Shown here in pieces: positions 7,374-16,066 of a stretch of 16,806 bases of DNA. The position numbers and the translations under genes are program-made. Source of the DNA: an uncultured Rikenellaceae bacterium (GTDB lineage: Bacteria; Bacteroidota; Bacteroidia; Bacteroidales; Rikenellaceae); assembly GCA_949284665.1 (NCBI GenBank), contig CASDWR010000252.1, positions 1-16,806 on the forward strand, given 5' to 3'. The notes under the pieces are model-generated. The model made no database searches. It saw nothing but the letters and a program-made list of their open reading frames with translations, and had not been told where the DNA came from. How positions within the stretch are numbered: position 1 is the stretch's first letter; the number at the start of each line of letters is the position of its first letter.

Positions 7374-8969
7374 ATGGGAAAAAACGGTTTGTTTTTGACG
7401 ATCCTCGTATGCGGTCTTCTGTCGGGTTGCGGAAATCGGGAGGGGGACGTAAAAAGCCCTCATGTGAAGCATGTCGTCGTATTGGGATTCGATGCGATGA
7501 GTCCGCGGGGTTTGGAAAAGGCGGTAACCCCCAACCTGAATCGCATGATTGCCGGAGGAGCATCCTGTTTTGAAGGCAGGTGCATTCTCACGCCTGCCAG
7601 CACACAGAACTGGACAACCATGCTCACGGGAGCGATCCCTGTCCAACACGGTGTAACGGATAATTCTTGGCAACGTGACAATCGCCGCATCCTTCCTGCG
7701 ATTACGGGTGTTGAGGATGTGTTTCCGAGTGTTTTCGAGTGGGTACGTAAACAAAAGCCCGACAGTAAGATCTATTTCTTTCACCATTGGAAGAACGTGG
7801 ACCGCATGTTCGCTCGAAGCGTCATGGACAGCTGCGAACATGTCAAACCGGGAGAAGAGGCATTCAGACGAGCGATGGAGGCATTTTTTGCCGACAAGCC
7901 CGACTTGCTCTTCCTGCATATACTCGACATGGACAATGTAGGACACAGTCGGGGACACGATACCGAAGCCTATTACCGTACCATCGAAAAATACGATTCA
8001 CTCATCGGTGAATTTATGGATCGTTTGGAACGCGCAAAGTTGCTCGAAGAGACATTGGTCCTTGTAGTGGCCGACCACGGCGGATTTTTGGGGACTCACA
8101 GTGGCGAATCGGCCGAAGCGATCGAGATCCCGATCATTCTGTACGGCAAGGGAGTGGCACGTGGGAAGTCGATTCCCCACTACTTCATCTATGACGTAGC
8201 ACCGACGATAGCATGGGCCCTTGGGGTAACGCCTCCCGATCTGTGTGTAGGGAAACCGCTGAAAGCCGCATTCACCGAATCGGACGACTCTTTCATCTAC
8301 TCTCCCATGCCTCGGTTGACACCCGACGGCGGGTTGTACGATACCGCCATTACTGTTTCCATGCATGCCGATTGGCCCGAAGGAGAGATTTTCTACACAC
8401 TTGACGGTTCGGAACCGACTGAACATTCAATCCGTTACACCGCGCCCATAATGCTCGACAACAACTGCATTCTGAAAGCTGTAACATTTCGTGACGGCCA
8501 CTACAGCCATCCGGCCAAAGCTCACTACCGGTTCAAGGGACAGGCTGTTCCGAAAGTATCGTTTGCTTATTATGAAGACGATCACTCCCTTTTCGTACCC
8601 GATTTCAAAGGGATGATTCCTACTGTAACGGGGAAATGCCATGAAATTTCACTCGACGAGATTCCCCATCGACCCGAACGGTTCAGCGTATATTACGATG
8701 CAATGATCGAGATTCCAACCACCGGGGAATATCGGTTTCATACCCGTTCCGATGACGGGTGCTGGCTGAAAATCGACGGGAAGACCGTTTCGAAGAGTGC
8801 TACTGCACATTTTCAGGAAACCTACTGCGATGTTTTCCTGGATGCCGGATTACATAAAATAGAAATAGGATACCGCCAGGATGTGAAACGCCGCCACCTC
8901 TCACTCCTCATGGCAGGACCGGGTGTCGAGACAGAAGAGGAGATCTTGACGAACAAATTTTTCAGATAA
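7374..8969 (+). CDS. Nucleotide pyrophosphatase/phosphodiesterase-like lipoprotein with chitobiase-C-like and PA14-like domains
   Basis: Predicted lipid-anchored hydrolase of phosphate esters or diesters, 531 residues. The signal peptide ends in LLSGC with Cys19. The alkaline-phosphatase-superfamily core (about 30-300) resembles type I phosphodiesterase/nucleotide pyrophosphatase: VLGFD with Asp40, a nucleophile loop PASTQNWTTMLTG with Ser76 or Thr77, MDNVGH with Asp187 and His191, ADHGG with Asp234 and His235, and THSGE with His242. These can supply two metal sites. The C-x-P-x-R sulfatase signature is absent. A CHB_HEX_C-like beta-sandwich follows (about 312-387, YTLDGSEPT, AVTFRDG), then a PA14-like domain (about 432-520, YRFHTRSDDGCWLKIDG). 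Both are often carbohydrate-binding or targeting modules, so a glycan-borne phosphodiester is a reasonable guess. It is last in the operon, 26 bp after copy 2, and is followed by a terminator. The catalytic family is well supported; the substrate is not. Confidence 0.8.
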   Translation: MGKNGLFLTILVCGLLSGCGNREGDVKSPHVKHVVVLGFDAMSPRGLEKAVTPNLNRMIAGGASCFEGRCILTPASTQNWTTMLTGAIPVQHGVTDNSWQRDNRRILPAITGVEDVFPSVFEWVRKQKPDSKIYFFHHWKNVDRMFARSVMDSCEHVKPGEEAFRRAMEAFFADKPDLLFLHILDMDNVGHSRGHDTEAYYRTIEKYDSLIGEFMDRLERAKLLEETLVLVVADHGGFLGTHSGESAEAIEIPIILYGKGVARGKSIPHYFIYDVAPTIAWALGVTPPDLCVGKPLKAAFTESDDSFIYSPMPRLTPDGGLYDTAITVSMHADWPEGEIFYTLDGSEPTEHSIRYTAPIMLDNNCILKAVTFRDGHYSHPAKAHYRFKGQAVPKVSFAYYEDDHSLFVPDFKGMIPTVTGKCHEISLDEIPHRPERFSVYYDAMIEIPTTGEYRFHTRSDDGCWLKIDGKTVSKSATAHFQETYCDVFLDAGLHKIEIGYRQDVKRRHLSLLMAGPGVETEEEILTNKFFR

Positions 8970-9008
8970 TACGAAACCTTTTTACATTCACAATTTTTTC
9001 TTTAGTAA

Positions 9009-9041
9009 GACCGGAAGTCGAAGGGATTTCAACTTCCGGTC
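9009..9041 (+). terminator. Intrinsic terminator of the lipoprotein operon
   Basis: GACCGGAAGT (9009-9018) and ACTTCCGGTC (9032-9041) form a perfect 10-bp stem, extended by GAA/TTC inside the loop. It starts 39 bp after the phosphodiesterase stop and is followed by ATTTTAT. A T-rich run also precedes the left arm, so some activity toward the convergent HTCS transcript is possible. Confidence 0.7.
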
Positions 9042-9390
9042 ATTTTATCGTACCATCTGATCAGGGAAAAAACCTTCGAGGATATCGCCAACAACCGTCA
9101 CACGGGACACCTCTCCCTAAATCTTAAGGAGAGCATTCGTTCACGAGACTGCATCTCTCAATACGAAACTCGGCAAATCACCTGTTCATATCCTGTAAGG
9201 CTACCAACGTATTCGGATTTTCCACCAAAATGGTCCCGGTTTCCGTATCGCCCATAGCATTGTATATCAAAAAGGCTGCACCATTCTATCAAGATAATCC
9301 GATTGTACTGCCGTCCGTTTATACATAATAATCAACGTATTTCGTAAATTCGTCGCAACAGAGGCAAAAACTATGCTGAACAAATCGGTG
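9042..9390. other. Convergent intergenic region with possible gene remnant
   Basis: This roughly 350-bp stretch lies between the operon terminator and the HTCS stop. No complete gene is convincing. It contains an inverted repeat (9111-9133). It also has a minus-strand open stretch at 9178-9285, closed by a stop on each side, whose translation includes AMGDTETGTILVENPNT and looks protein-like in composition. The only ATG giving a closed reading (9255) yields 25 residues. A decayed fragment is possible, as is chance. Nothing else is seen. Confidence 0.4.
9111..9133 (-). repeat. Inverted repeat, possible 3' structure of the HTCS transcript
   Basis: CTCTCCCTAA and TTAAGGAGAG flank ATC. The single imperfect pair is C-A on the plus strand but U-G on the minus strand, so the hairpin is complete (10 pairs) only in RNA from the HTCS strand. 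No T-run follows, so a classical terminator is not supported; it may stabilise or end the transcript. Confidence 0.4.
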
Positions 9391-12300
9391 TCAATCGGAA
9401 GCACCGGGAATTGGAGTATCGGAATCTTCGTCAGAATTTTCAAAAATCCCCCCCCCATCACCTTCATCGAATCGGGTTTTGTGTTTGCTTTTGAAAGTGG
9501 ATGGCGTAATACCGAAAAGCGCTTTGAATGACTTGATAAAATAACTCGGTGAATTGAATCCGACCAGATAGGAAATTTCGCCGATCGACAGATCGGGTTT
9601 ATCCTGCAAAAGCTCTACCGATTTTTTGAGACGTATGTTGGTGATGAACCTATTGGGTGTTTGTCCGGTCACGCCCTTTAATTTCATAAAGAAACGGGTT
9701 CTTCCCATGGCCATTTCACGAGCGAACAACACCACATCGAAATCGGGATTGGTCATGTTGTCCGTCACAATTTGAATGGCTTTCTCCATAAATTCGTGAT
9801 CGATCGCATTCGTGGCTACGAGCATGTCCGGGCTGACACTCTTCGACGAGACGAATTTATTCTGGAGCATGATACGGGTATTGACCAAATTATTACACTT
9901 GGTTATCAGTATCTTCGAATTGAACGGTTTGGCGATATAATCGTCGGCGCCGCTTTTAAAACCTTCCAGCATCGAATCGACGGCAATCTTCGCTGTCAGC
10001 ATTACAAAAGGAATATGACTGGTATTGATATTGTTCTTTACCTTGATACACAACTCATTTCCATCCATATTCGGCATCATCAGGTCACTTAAGATGATAT
10101 CGGGCAGGTCATGATCGAGTTTTTGCCATGCATCAAGTCCGTCATGGGCGACGATCACTTTATAAATGGGTTCAAACAACAGAGCGAGATAGTGTCGTAA
10201 TTCATCGTTATCCTCGACAATCATGATCGTAGGACTTTGAGCCCCCGTCTCTTGTCGAGAACGGACGATATCATCCACAAAGGCTTTGTCGAGCGAATTA
10301 ATGTCATCCACACTGAGTTCGTCTTCATCGATCTCCTTGCGTTTCAACTGGGCAGGGATATGTCCATCACCTTTGGGAAGCGTAACTGTAAAAGTCGATC
10401 CTTTCCCTTTCTCGCTCTCCAAGGCGATTTCACCATAAAGTGCTTTAAGAATCCCTTTCGTAATAGAGAGTCCGAGTCCCGTTCCAATTCCGGCACGTGC
10501 ATTGTCGGGAACCTGAAAGAAAGGGTCAAAAATCGCCTGATGGTAGGCCGGATCGATACCTTCTCCCGTATCGATTACCTTTACCCGTACACTGCTGTCG
10601 GTGTCCGACAATTCGACAGTTACCGATCTCCCGTTCGGTGTATACTTCAATGCATTGGAAACCAAGTTATAGAATACCTTTTCAAGTTGTTCGGGATCGT
10701 ACCACATCTCGATTTTATCCTTTCCGGATCGGTTGTCGAAACGCAATTCGATATTCTTGGAGGCAGCATACTCCTTAAACGACAAAAGGATTTTATTGAG
10801 CATTGCCACGATATCCTGTCTGGAAAAACTCATCTGCATGAATTCCTGTTCCTGTTTCTTGAAATCCAGGAGTTCGTTTATCAGTTTGTTCATTCGTTGC
10901 AGATTACGTTGTATCCCCACCACACGATTATATATTGCGGGCGGCACATTGTGCTTCTGGAGGATTGATTCAACCTGACTTTGGATCAACGTGACAGGTG
11001 TACGCAGTTCATGCGATACGTAAGTAAAAAATTGCAATTTGGAGTGATTTACCTCCTGCATCTTTTTCTTTTCGAGTTTCTCCAATTCGAGGGAAGAGTG
11101 GAGTTTCAATTTTGCCACATAAAACCGAATCAACACGAAAGCGATGGCCATGACAACCACCGTTAACAACAACGAAGCCCAAACCGTTTTGTAGAAGGGA
11201 GGATGAACGTTGATAGTAAGCATATTGCTCCCCAACACGTTTCCCGTATGGCTGTCGAGACTTCGGACCAGAAGCCGATAAACTTTCGGTTGCAAATTGG
11301 TATAGACAATAGGGCGCTGCACGCTTCCCTCGATCCAGTCTCGGTCGAATCCCTCGAGTTTATACTCTATCCGGGTCGCCGTATAGGGAATATAGTCCGA
11401 CGTGGCACATTCCAGGGCAAAAACGGTATGCCTCGGATAGAGATCGATACTTTTCTGATAAAGGATGGACTGTTGCAGAATACCGCTTCCATCCCCAGGG
11501 GTAACGATCCTGTTATTCACCCGCAGGGTGGCAAAATAGACGTCCGTAGGTATTTCCCCCGTGATCAGGTCGTTTTCCCTGAAAGAGACCAACGATCGGT
11601 ATCCACAGACATAGATATCGTTGTTGTGTGCAACGTACAACCCGTAGGCCGTAATGTCCGACACAGGAAATCCGTTTGACTTGTTGTAATTGTAAAAGAT
11701 GTCGTTTTCGTAATCATACCGGACCAATCCCCCATTGGTGGCCAACAGAATATAGCCGGAAGGCGACTCATCGATATCCGAAATGAAATCGTTCATCAAT
11801 GCACTGTTCTGGCTGCTGATACACTCGAACGAATCGCTCTCGGGGATGTAACGGAACAATCCACTGCCCGAGGTCCCGAGCCAGATTCTTCCATGGGAAT
11901 CCTGGAAAAAAGCCACTACGAAATTTGTCCCCATCTCTTCGTATCGGCCATTGAAAAAATAGTTGAAATGTTCACCGGTTTTGAGATTGAACTTCACCAC
12001 ACCTCCGGAAACAGCGGCCCAGCAATTGTCCTGATTGTCGACCATCATATCCGTAATATACCTGGATATAAGGGGTGAATTCGAAGCAATCGAGCTTTTT
12101 TTCGTCTGTTTGTCGAAAAGAGCGACGCCCATCTGTGTAGACAACACCAGATATCGTTCACCCCAGGGGACAATTTTACGGACATTTTCGCTGGGGATGG
12201 AGGAAGGGTCGCGTGAATCGTGGCGATAGGAGACGATTCGATCGGTTTCAAGATCGATACGATCCAACCCGCCCAAAGAAGAACCGACCCACATAGCATT

Positions 12301-13509
12301 CTCCACAGGATCCCAATAAAGAGTTTTAATACTGTTCGAGAGCAGGTGTTTTCCTGCTACGTACTCTTTGGTTTTTCCGGTAGTCGGATTATATTTCACC
12401 AATCCCGTATCTTCGGAACCGACCCACAAATTCCCCTCTCCGTCCTCTTCGATATCGCCAATGACAGCCGAAAGCGGATTACGGAAAAATTGGGGATGAT
12501 AGTGGTAAATGTCAAATTCACGATTGTAAATATTCACCCCACCAAAATAGGATCCGATCCAAATGGATCCCTGACGATCGTTCATGATCGACCATACGGA
12601 AGAGAGCGGCAAAACGGACTCCCCATATTCATCAAGCCGGCCGCGTTGCATGGTCTGAGTTTCGGAGTCGAAATAGTTCATCCCCTTGAAGGTTCCGATC
12701 CAGTAGTTTCCAAAAGAGTCCTCACATATGGTACGGACAAAATTATCCGCGATCGAGTTGATATCCTCCGTTTGACGGAAATTGACAATTTTCCCATCCT
12801 TTTCTATTTTATAGAGTCCGTCGTACCGGGTCCCCACCCACAGATTCTTTTTGGAATCCTCATACACGCTCACAATACGGATACCCGGCAAATAGGTAAC
12901 AGTCTTTTTGTTCTCATCGACGGCCAACAAACCCTTGTCCGTCGTACCGACAAAGAGAATCCCCGAGGAAGAGGCATATAGAGAGGTGATGTATTCCTGA
13001 GAAAGCCCATTCCCTTTTTTGTCGCTTTCCGTTGCCGTCACCTCGTAATACTCCTCCAAACCATTCTCCGACAATCGATAGACTTTTTCAGAAGCTGCTA
13101 CCCACAGGGTGTTCCGACTGTAGTTGATGGCACGAATCCCATCTTCGCAGATCGTCCGGAACTTTTCGGTACGGAGGTCCAATTCACACAGTGCGAACTT
13201 GCAGAGCACATATAATTTTCCCTTGCCGTCACCACAGACAGTTTGGATATTGTTGTTGTAGATACTGGTCTCATCGCCGGCAATCGGACGGAATACCTCG
13301 ATACGCTGACCGTCATAACGGTTCAACCCGTCGGAAGTTCCGATCCAAACTATTCCGAATTCATCCTGATACATGGAGGTAACGCTGGAATTGGACAAGC
13401 CTTCCTCCGTACCGAGATGAGTAAAACGAAACACTTGTTGAGCCGCAATTCGACCTGTCAGGAACACGACCAAAAGACATGCATATATTTTTATCCCTAT
13501 CCCCCTCAT
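9391..13509 (-). CDS. Hybrid two-component system regulator (HTCS), AraC-type output
   Basis: Single-chain sensor, kinase and transcription factor spanning the inner membrane, 1372 residues. ATG at 13509 is chosen over an in-frame ATG at 13626 because it directly starts a signal peptide (MRGIGIKIYACLL to AA/QQ). A periplasmic sensor follows with many two-component propeller repeats (WIGTSDGLNRYDG, LWVGSEDTGLVKYN, IWLGTSGSGLFRY), ending in a Y_Y_Y-type domain (about 700-770). A membrane segment lies at about 776-797, then HisKA with His833 in SHELRTP, HATPase (NALKYTPNG, DTGEGID, GTGLGLS), a receiver with Asp1142 in ILSDLMMP, and an AraC-type HTH pair ending near SPSYFIKSFKALFG. All modules are intact. 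HTCS proteins sense oligosaccharides and activate adjacent glycan genes, so the lipoprotein operon and GH92 are likely targets. An acidic tail follows the HTH and holds a G9 tract. Confidence 0.95.
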   Translation of the reverse strand: MRGIGIKIYACLLVVFLTGRIAAQQVFRFTHLGTEEGLSNSSVTSMYQDEFGIVWIGTSDGLNRYDGQRIEVFRPIAGDETSIYNNNIQTVCGDGKGKLYVLCKFALCELDLRTEKFRTICEDGIRAINYSRNTLWVAASEKVYRLSENGLEEYYEVTATESDKKGNGLSQEYITSLYASSSGILFVGTTDKGLLAVDENKKTVTYLPGIRIVSVYEDSKKNLWVGTRYDGLYKIEKDGKIVNFRQTEDINSIADNFVRTICEDSFGNYWIGTFKGMNYFDSETQTMQRGRLDEYGESVLPLSSVWSIMNDRQGSIWIGSYFGGVNIYNREFDIYHYHPQFFRNPLSAVIGDIEEDGEGNLWVGSEDTGLVKYNPTTGKTKEYVAGKHLLSNSIKTLYWDPVENAMWVGSSLGGLDRIDLETDRIVSYRHDSRDPSSIPSENVRKIVPWGERYLVLSTQMGVALFDKQTKKSSIASNSPLISRYITDMMVDNQDNCWAAVSGGVVKFNLKTGEHFNYFFNGRYEEMGTNFVVAFFQDSHGRIWLGTSGSGLFRYIPESDSFECISSQNSALMNDFISDIDESPSGYILLATNGGLVRYDYENDIFYNYNKSNGFPVSDITAYGLYVAHNNDIYVCGYRSLVSFRENDLITGEIPTDVYFATLRVNNRIVTPGDGSGILQQSILYQKSIDLYPRHTVFALECATSDYIPYTATRIEYKLEGFDRDWIEGSVQRPIVYTNLQPKVYRLLVRSLDSHTGNVLGSNMLTINVHPPFYKTVWASLLLTVVVMAIAFVLIRFYVAKLKLHSSLELEKLEKKKMQEVNHSKLQFFTYVSHELRTPVTLIQSQVESILQKHNVPPAIYNRVVGIQRNLQRMNKLINELLDFKKQEQEFMQMSFSRQDIVAMLNKILLSFKEYAASKNIELRFDNRSGKDKIEMWYDPEQLEKVFYNLVSNALKYTPNGRSVTVELSDTDSSVRVKVIDTGEGIDPAYHQAIFDPFFQVPDNARAGIGTGLGLSITKGILKALYGEIALESEKGKGSTFTVTLPKGDGHIPAQLKRKEIDEDELSVDDINSLDKAFVDDIVRSRQETGAQSPTIMIVEDNDELRHYLALLFEPIYKVIVAHDGLDAWQKLDHDLPDIILSDLMMPNMDGNELCIKVKNNINTSHIPFVMLTAKIAVDSMLEGFKSGADDYIAKPFNSKILITKCNNLVNTRIMLQNKFVSSKSVSPDMLVATNAIDHEFMEKAIQIVTDNMTNPDFDVVLFAREMAMGRTRFFMKLKGVTGQTPNRFITNIRLKKSVELLQDKPDLSIGEISYLVGFNSPSYFIKSFKALFGITPSTFKSKHKTRFDEGDGGGIFENSDEDSDTPIPGASD
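9448..9456. repeat. C9/G9 homopolymer inside the HTCS 3' coding end
   Basis: Nine consecutive C on the plus strand are G9 in the gene, read as three glycines (DGGGIFEN) after the DNA-binding domain. With one G fewer the frame continues to base 9267, replacing the acidic tail with a long, largely hydrophobic one. With one G more it stops two codons after the glycines. Confidence 0.9.
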
Positions 13510-13639
13510 GATTCCGTTTCGCAATACTGTAGCCAATGTAAAAATAGATTTTCCGCCGTAAAAATACCATAATCCGAACGAAAAACAAGATTTTTTTATT
13601 TTAAAGTACGGAAATGATATCGTCATATTTATTATTATT

Positions 13640-13647
13640 TATCTTTG
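13640..13647 (+). promoter_or_regulatory. Bacteroidetes -7 box for the GH92 gene
   Basis: TATCTTTG matches TAnnTTTG exactly and lies 32 bp before the chosen GH92 start, with transcription expected near 13654. No TTTG -33 element is seen at the usual distance, which would fit a gene dependent on an activator such as the HTCS. Confidence 0.6.
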
Positions 13648-13679
13648 CATGGTCGCATAAAACATTAGATATCAAAGCA

Positions 13680-15926
13680 ATGAATCTATTTAAAAATTTT
13701 TTATCCATTTCCGTTTTTTGTTTTATTGCATTTTCTGTTTTTGCACAGGACAATAGTGAATATATCAATCCATTTCTTGGGGTTGACAGCAAGGGAAATA
13801 CATTCCCCGGTGCCGCACTCCCTTTTTCCATGGTCAAACTGGGGCCCGATGTTTGGATGCCTGCCCGATGGTCCAACAGCAATTCAGGCTATGCTTCGGG
13901 CCGTCCTGTTTACGGTTTCAGCCATACTCATGTAAGTGGTACGGGAGGAGGGGCCAAATACGGGCATTTTCAGGTAATGCCCACTACGGGCGATATCAAT
14001 GTAAGGGATATTTCCGCTCATGCAACAGATGAGACCGCACGTCCCGGATACTATGCCGCCACTCTCGACAACGGGGTCAGATGCGAATTGACGCTCACAC
14101 CGAGTGTCGGATTTCACCGGTATACGGCAACCGGCCAGGCAGATTCGCTGCGCCTGTTGTTCGACGTTTCATCGTTGCTTGACAAAGGCTCCACACCGCA
14201 ACATCTGCTCGCTTCAGGTGTAGAAATCATTTCGGACAACGAGCTGGTCGGATATTGTTGTTCGGAAGGCGGCTGGAATGTCGGCGCCCCCTTTACGGTC
14301 TATTTCTATGCAAAACTCGACCGCCCGGCCGCAGCATTCGGGACATTCCGCCAGGGACGACTGTCACCGAGCAATCGGATGGAGGAATCGATCAACAGCA
14401 ACGACCACACCGCCAAAGCGGCCTACCTTTGTTTCCCGGTCGGGCAAGAGAAACAAGTAGAATTGAAATGTGCCATTTCATATATCAGTGTAGAAAAAGC
14501 GAAGGAAAATTTCCAAAACGAGGCGGCAAACATCACGTTCGATGAAGCTGCCGAACAGGCTGCCAGCATCTGGGCAGAATATGCAGGACGTTTACGCGTC
14601 AAATGCGATGATCCCGAAATTTTGGAGATGATATACAGCGGCCTTTATCGTTCGTTGCTGATGCCTGCCCGAAGAACGGGCGAAATGCCTGGTTGGGAAA
14701 GCGACGAGACCTATTACGACGATTACTACGCCATTTGGGACACATATCGTACATGTACACCGCTTGTGACGCTCATCGCACCGGACAAAGTCATCGAGCA
14801 GGTCAATGCATTGATCAATATCGGATTGCACGAAGGGTACATGCCGGATGCACGAAGCGGCAACAGCAGCGGGCTGACGCAGGGAGGCAGCAACTGCGAC
14901 GTAATGATCGCCGATGCATTCGTCAAGGGGCTCGAAGGGATCGACTACCGGAAAGCACTCGACCTGATGCGCCGCAACGCGGAAGTGGAACCCGACCGCC
15001 CACGTTTCTACGGACGGGGCGGTACTGAACAGTACGACACACTGGGATATGTGAGCGCCTCGTTCGAACGCTCCGGATCCCGACAAATGGAATATGCCTA
15101 CTGTGACTATGCCATTTACGAAGTAGCCAAAGGTCTTGGAGAACCGGAGATCGCCGAGCGTTATCGGGCCCGGTCGGGGTATTGGCGCAACCTGTGGAAT
15201 GGCGAAGCTGAAAGTTGTGGTGTCCGCGGCTTCATATGGCCCCGCGATGAAAAAGGGGGTTGGGTTGACGATTACGACCCACTTGAAACGGGAATATGGA
15301 CCAAAGCATTTTACGAAGGAAGTTCATGGCAATATTCATTTTTTGTTCCGCATGATGTAGCAGGGCTGATCGAATGTTGTGGCGGCCGTGAAGCGTTTAT
15401 CGACCGACTCGACACTTTTTTCGATAAAGGAATTGATGGAAAAATCTCCGGATTTTACAATGTAGGGAACGAACCGTCGTTTCTGATTCCCTGTCTTTAC
15501 ATTTGGGCCGGGCGATACGATCTCACCGCACGCAGGGTCCGCCAGATCATCGACACCTATTTCGGAGCCGGTCGAGACGGGTTGCCCGGCAACGATGATT
15601 CGGGAGCGATGGGTTCCTGGTGCACGTTTCATCTGCTCGGGCTCTATCCCAACGCAGGACAGGACTACTATCTGCTCACCTCACCGGCCGTCGACGAAGC
15701 CGAGTTCCGTTTCCCGGACGGCAAATCGTTCCGCATTGTCGTTCGGAACCAGGCACCGGATCACATCTATATCCAGACAGCCCGCCTCAACGGCAAACGA
15801 ATCGACCGTGCATGGATCAAACACGACGAAATCATTTCCGGCGGCACATTGGAATTGACAATGGGGTCCGAGCCTTCCTCGTTTGGGCGCAGACACCTGC
15901 CTCCTTCGCTAAGCATCGGGGAATAA
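13680..15926 (+). CDS. GH92 family alpha-mannosidase
   Basis: Calcium-dependent inverting exo-alpha-mannosidase, probably periplasmic, 748 residues (typical for the family). ATG at 13680 begins a classical signal peptide (MNLFKNFLSISVFCF to FAQ) without a lipobox; an upstream in-frame ATG at 13614 precedes the predicted promoter and is rejected. The N-terminal beta-sandwich opens with the family signature INPFLGVDSKGNTFPGAALP and then YGFSHTHVSGTG. The (alpha/alpha)6 catalytic domain follows, with GNEPSF carrying Glu598, the predicted general acid, and GNDDSGAMG with Asp639 and Asp640, matching the conserved catalytic-base/calcium region. All key residues are present. It diverges from the HTCS across 170 bp and is likely one of its targets. 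Linkage preference (alpha-1,2, 1,3, 1,4, 1,6 or mannose phosphate) cannot be read from sequence alone. Confidence 0.95.
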   Translation: MNLFKNFLSISVFCFIAFSVFAQDNSEYINPFLGVDSKGNTFPGAALPFSMVKLGPDVWMPARWSNSNSGYASGRPVYGFSHTHVSGTGGGAKYGHFQVMPTTGDINVRDISAHATDETARPGYYAATLDNGVRCELTLTPSVGFHRYTATGQADSLRLLFDVSSLLDKGSTPQHLLASGVEIISDNELVGYCCSEGGWNVGAPFTVYFYAKLDRPAAAFGTFRQGRLSPSNRMEESINSNDHTAKAAYLCFPVGQEKQVELKCAISYISVEKAKENFQNEAANITFDEAAEQAASIWAEYAGRLRVKCDDPEILEMIYSGLYRSLLMPARRTGEMPGWESDETYYDDYYAIWDTYRTCTPLVTLIAPDKVIEQVNALINIGLHEGYMPDARSGNSSGLTQGGSNCDVMIADAFVKGLEGIDYRKALDLMRRNAEVEPDRPRFYGRGGTEQYDTLGYVSASFERSGSRQMEYAYCDYAIYEVAKGLGEPEIAERYRARSGYWRNLWNGEAESCGVRGFIWPRDEKGGWVDDYDPLETGIWTKAFYEGSSWQYSFFVPHDVAGLIECCGGREAFIDRLDTFFDKGIDGKISGFYNVGNEPSFLIPCLYIWAGRYDLTARRVRQIIDTYFGAGRDGLPGNDDSGAMGSWCTFHLLGLYPNAGQDYYLLTSPAVDEAEFRFPDGKSFRIVVRNQAPDHIYIQTARLNGKRIDRAWIKHDEIISGGTLELTMGSEPSSFGRRHLPPSLSIGE

Positions 15927-16066
15927 CCTTATCGGTTTCGATAATGTTGAGGCAGGGTGTCGTATCTACCCTTCCCTAACCGACCCGTCTTCCCCGTTGC
16001 AACAGTTACCTCCACCAACGTCACCAAAGAGGGAAAACTGCCCCGAGGGTTAACGGATAAAATCCG
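15927..16066. other. Convergent gap between GH92 and argR with two small hairpins
   Basis: TTATCG/CGATAA (15929-15944, loop GTTT) directly follows the GH92 stop. ACGGAT/ATCCGT (16053-16067, loop AAA) directly follows the argR stop. Both stems are only 6 bp and lack a T-run, so they are weak terminator candidates at best. Confidence 0.3.

Noticed and set aside
7374..8969. Classical sulfatase
   Set aside because: The Cys/Ser-x-Pro-x-Arg maturation motif is absent and the active-site loop matches the nucleotide pyrophosphatase/phosphodiesterase type.
9267..9467. 66-codon minus-strand frame overlapping the HTCS end as an independent gene
   Set aside because: It begins inside the HTCS coding end with no start signals. 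It matters only as the alternative tail reached by slippage at G9.
12220..12981. 253-codon plus-strand open frame inside the HTCS
   Set aside because: It lies antisense to the sensor propeller repeats and has no recognisable features.
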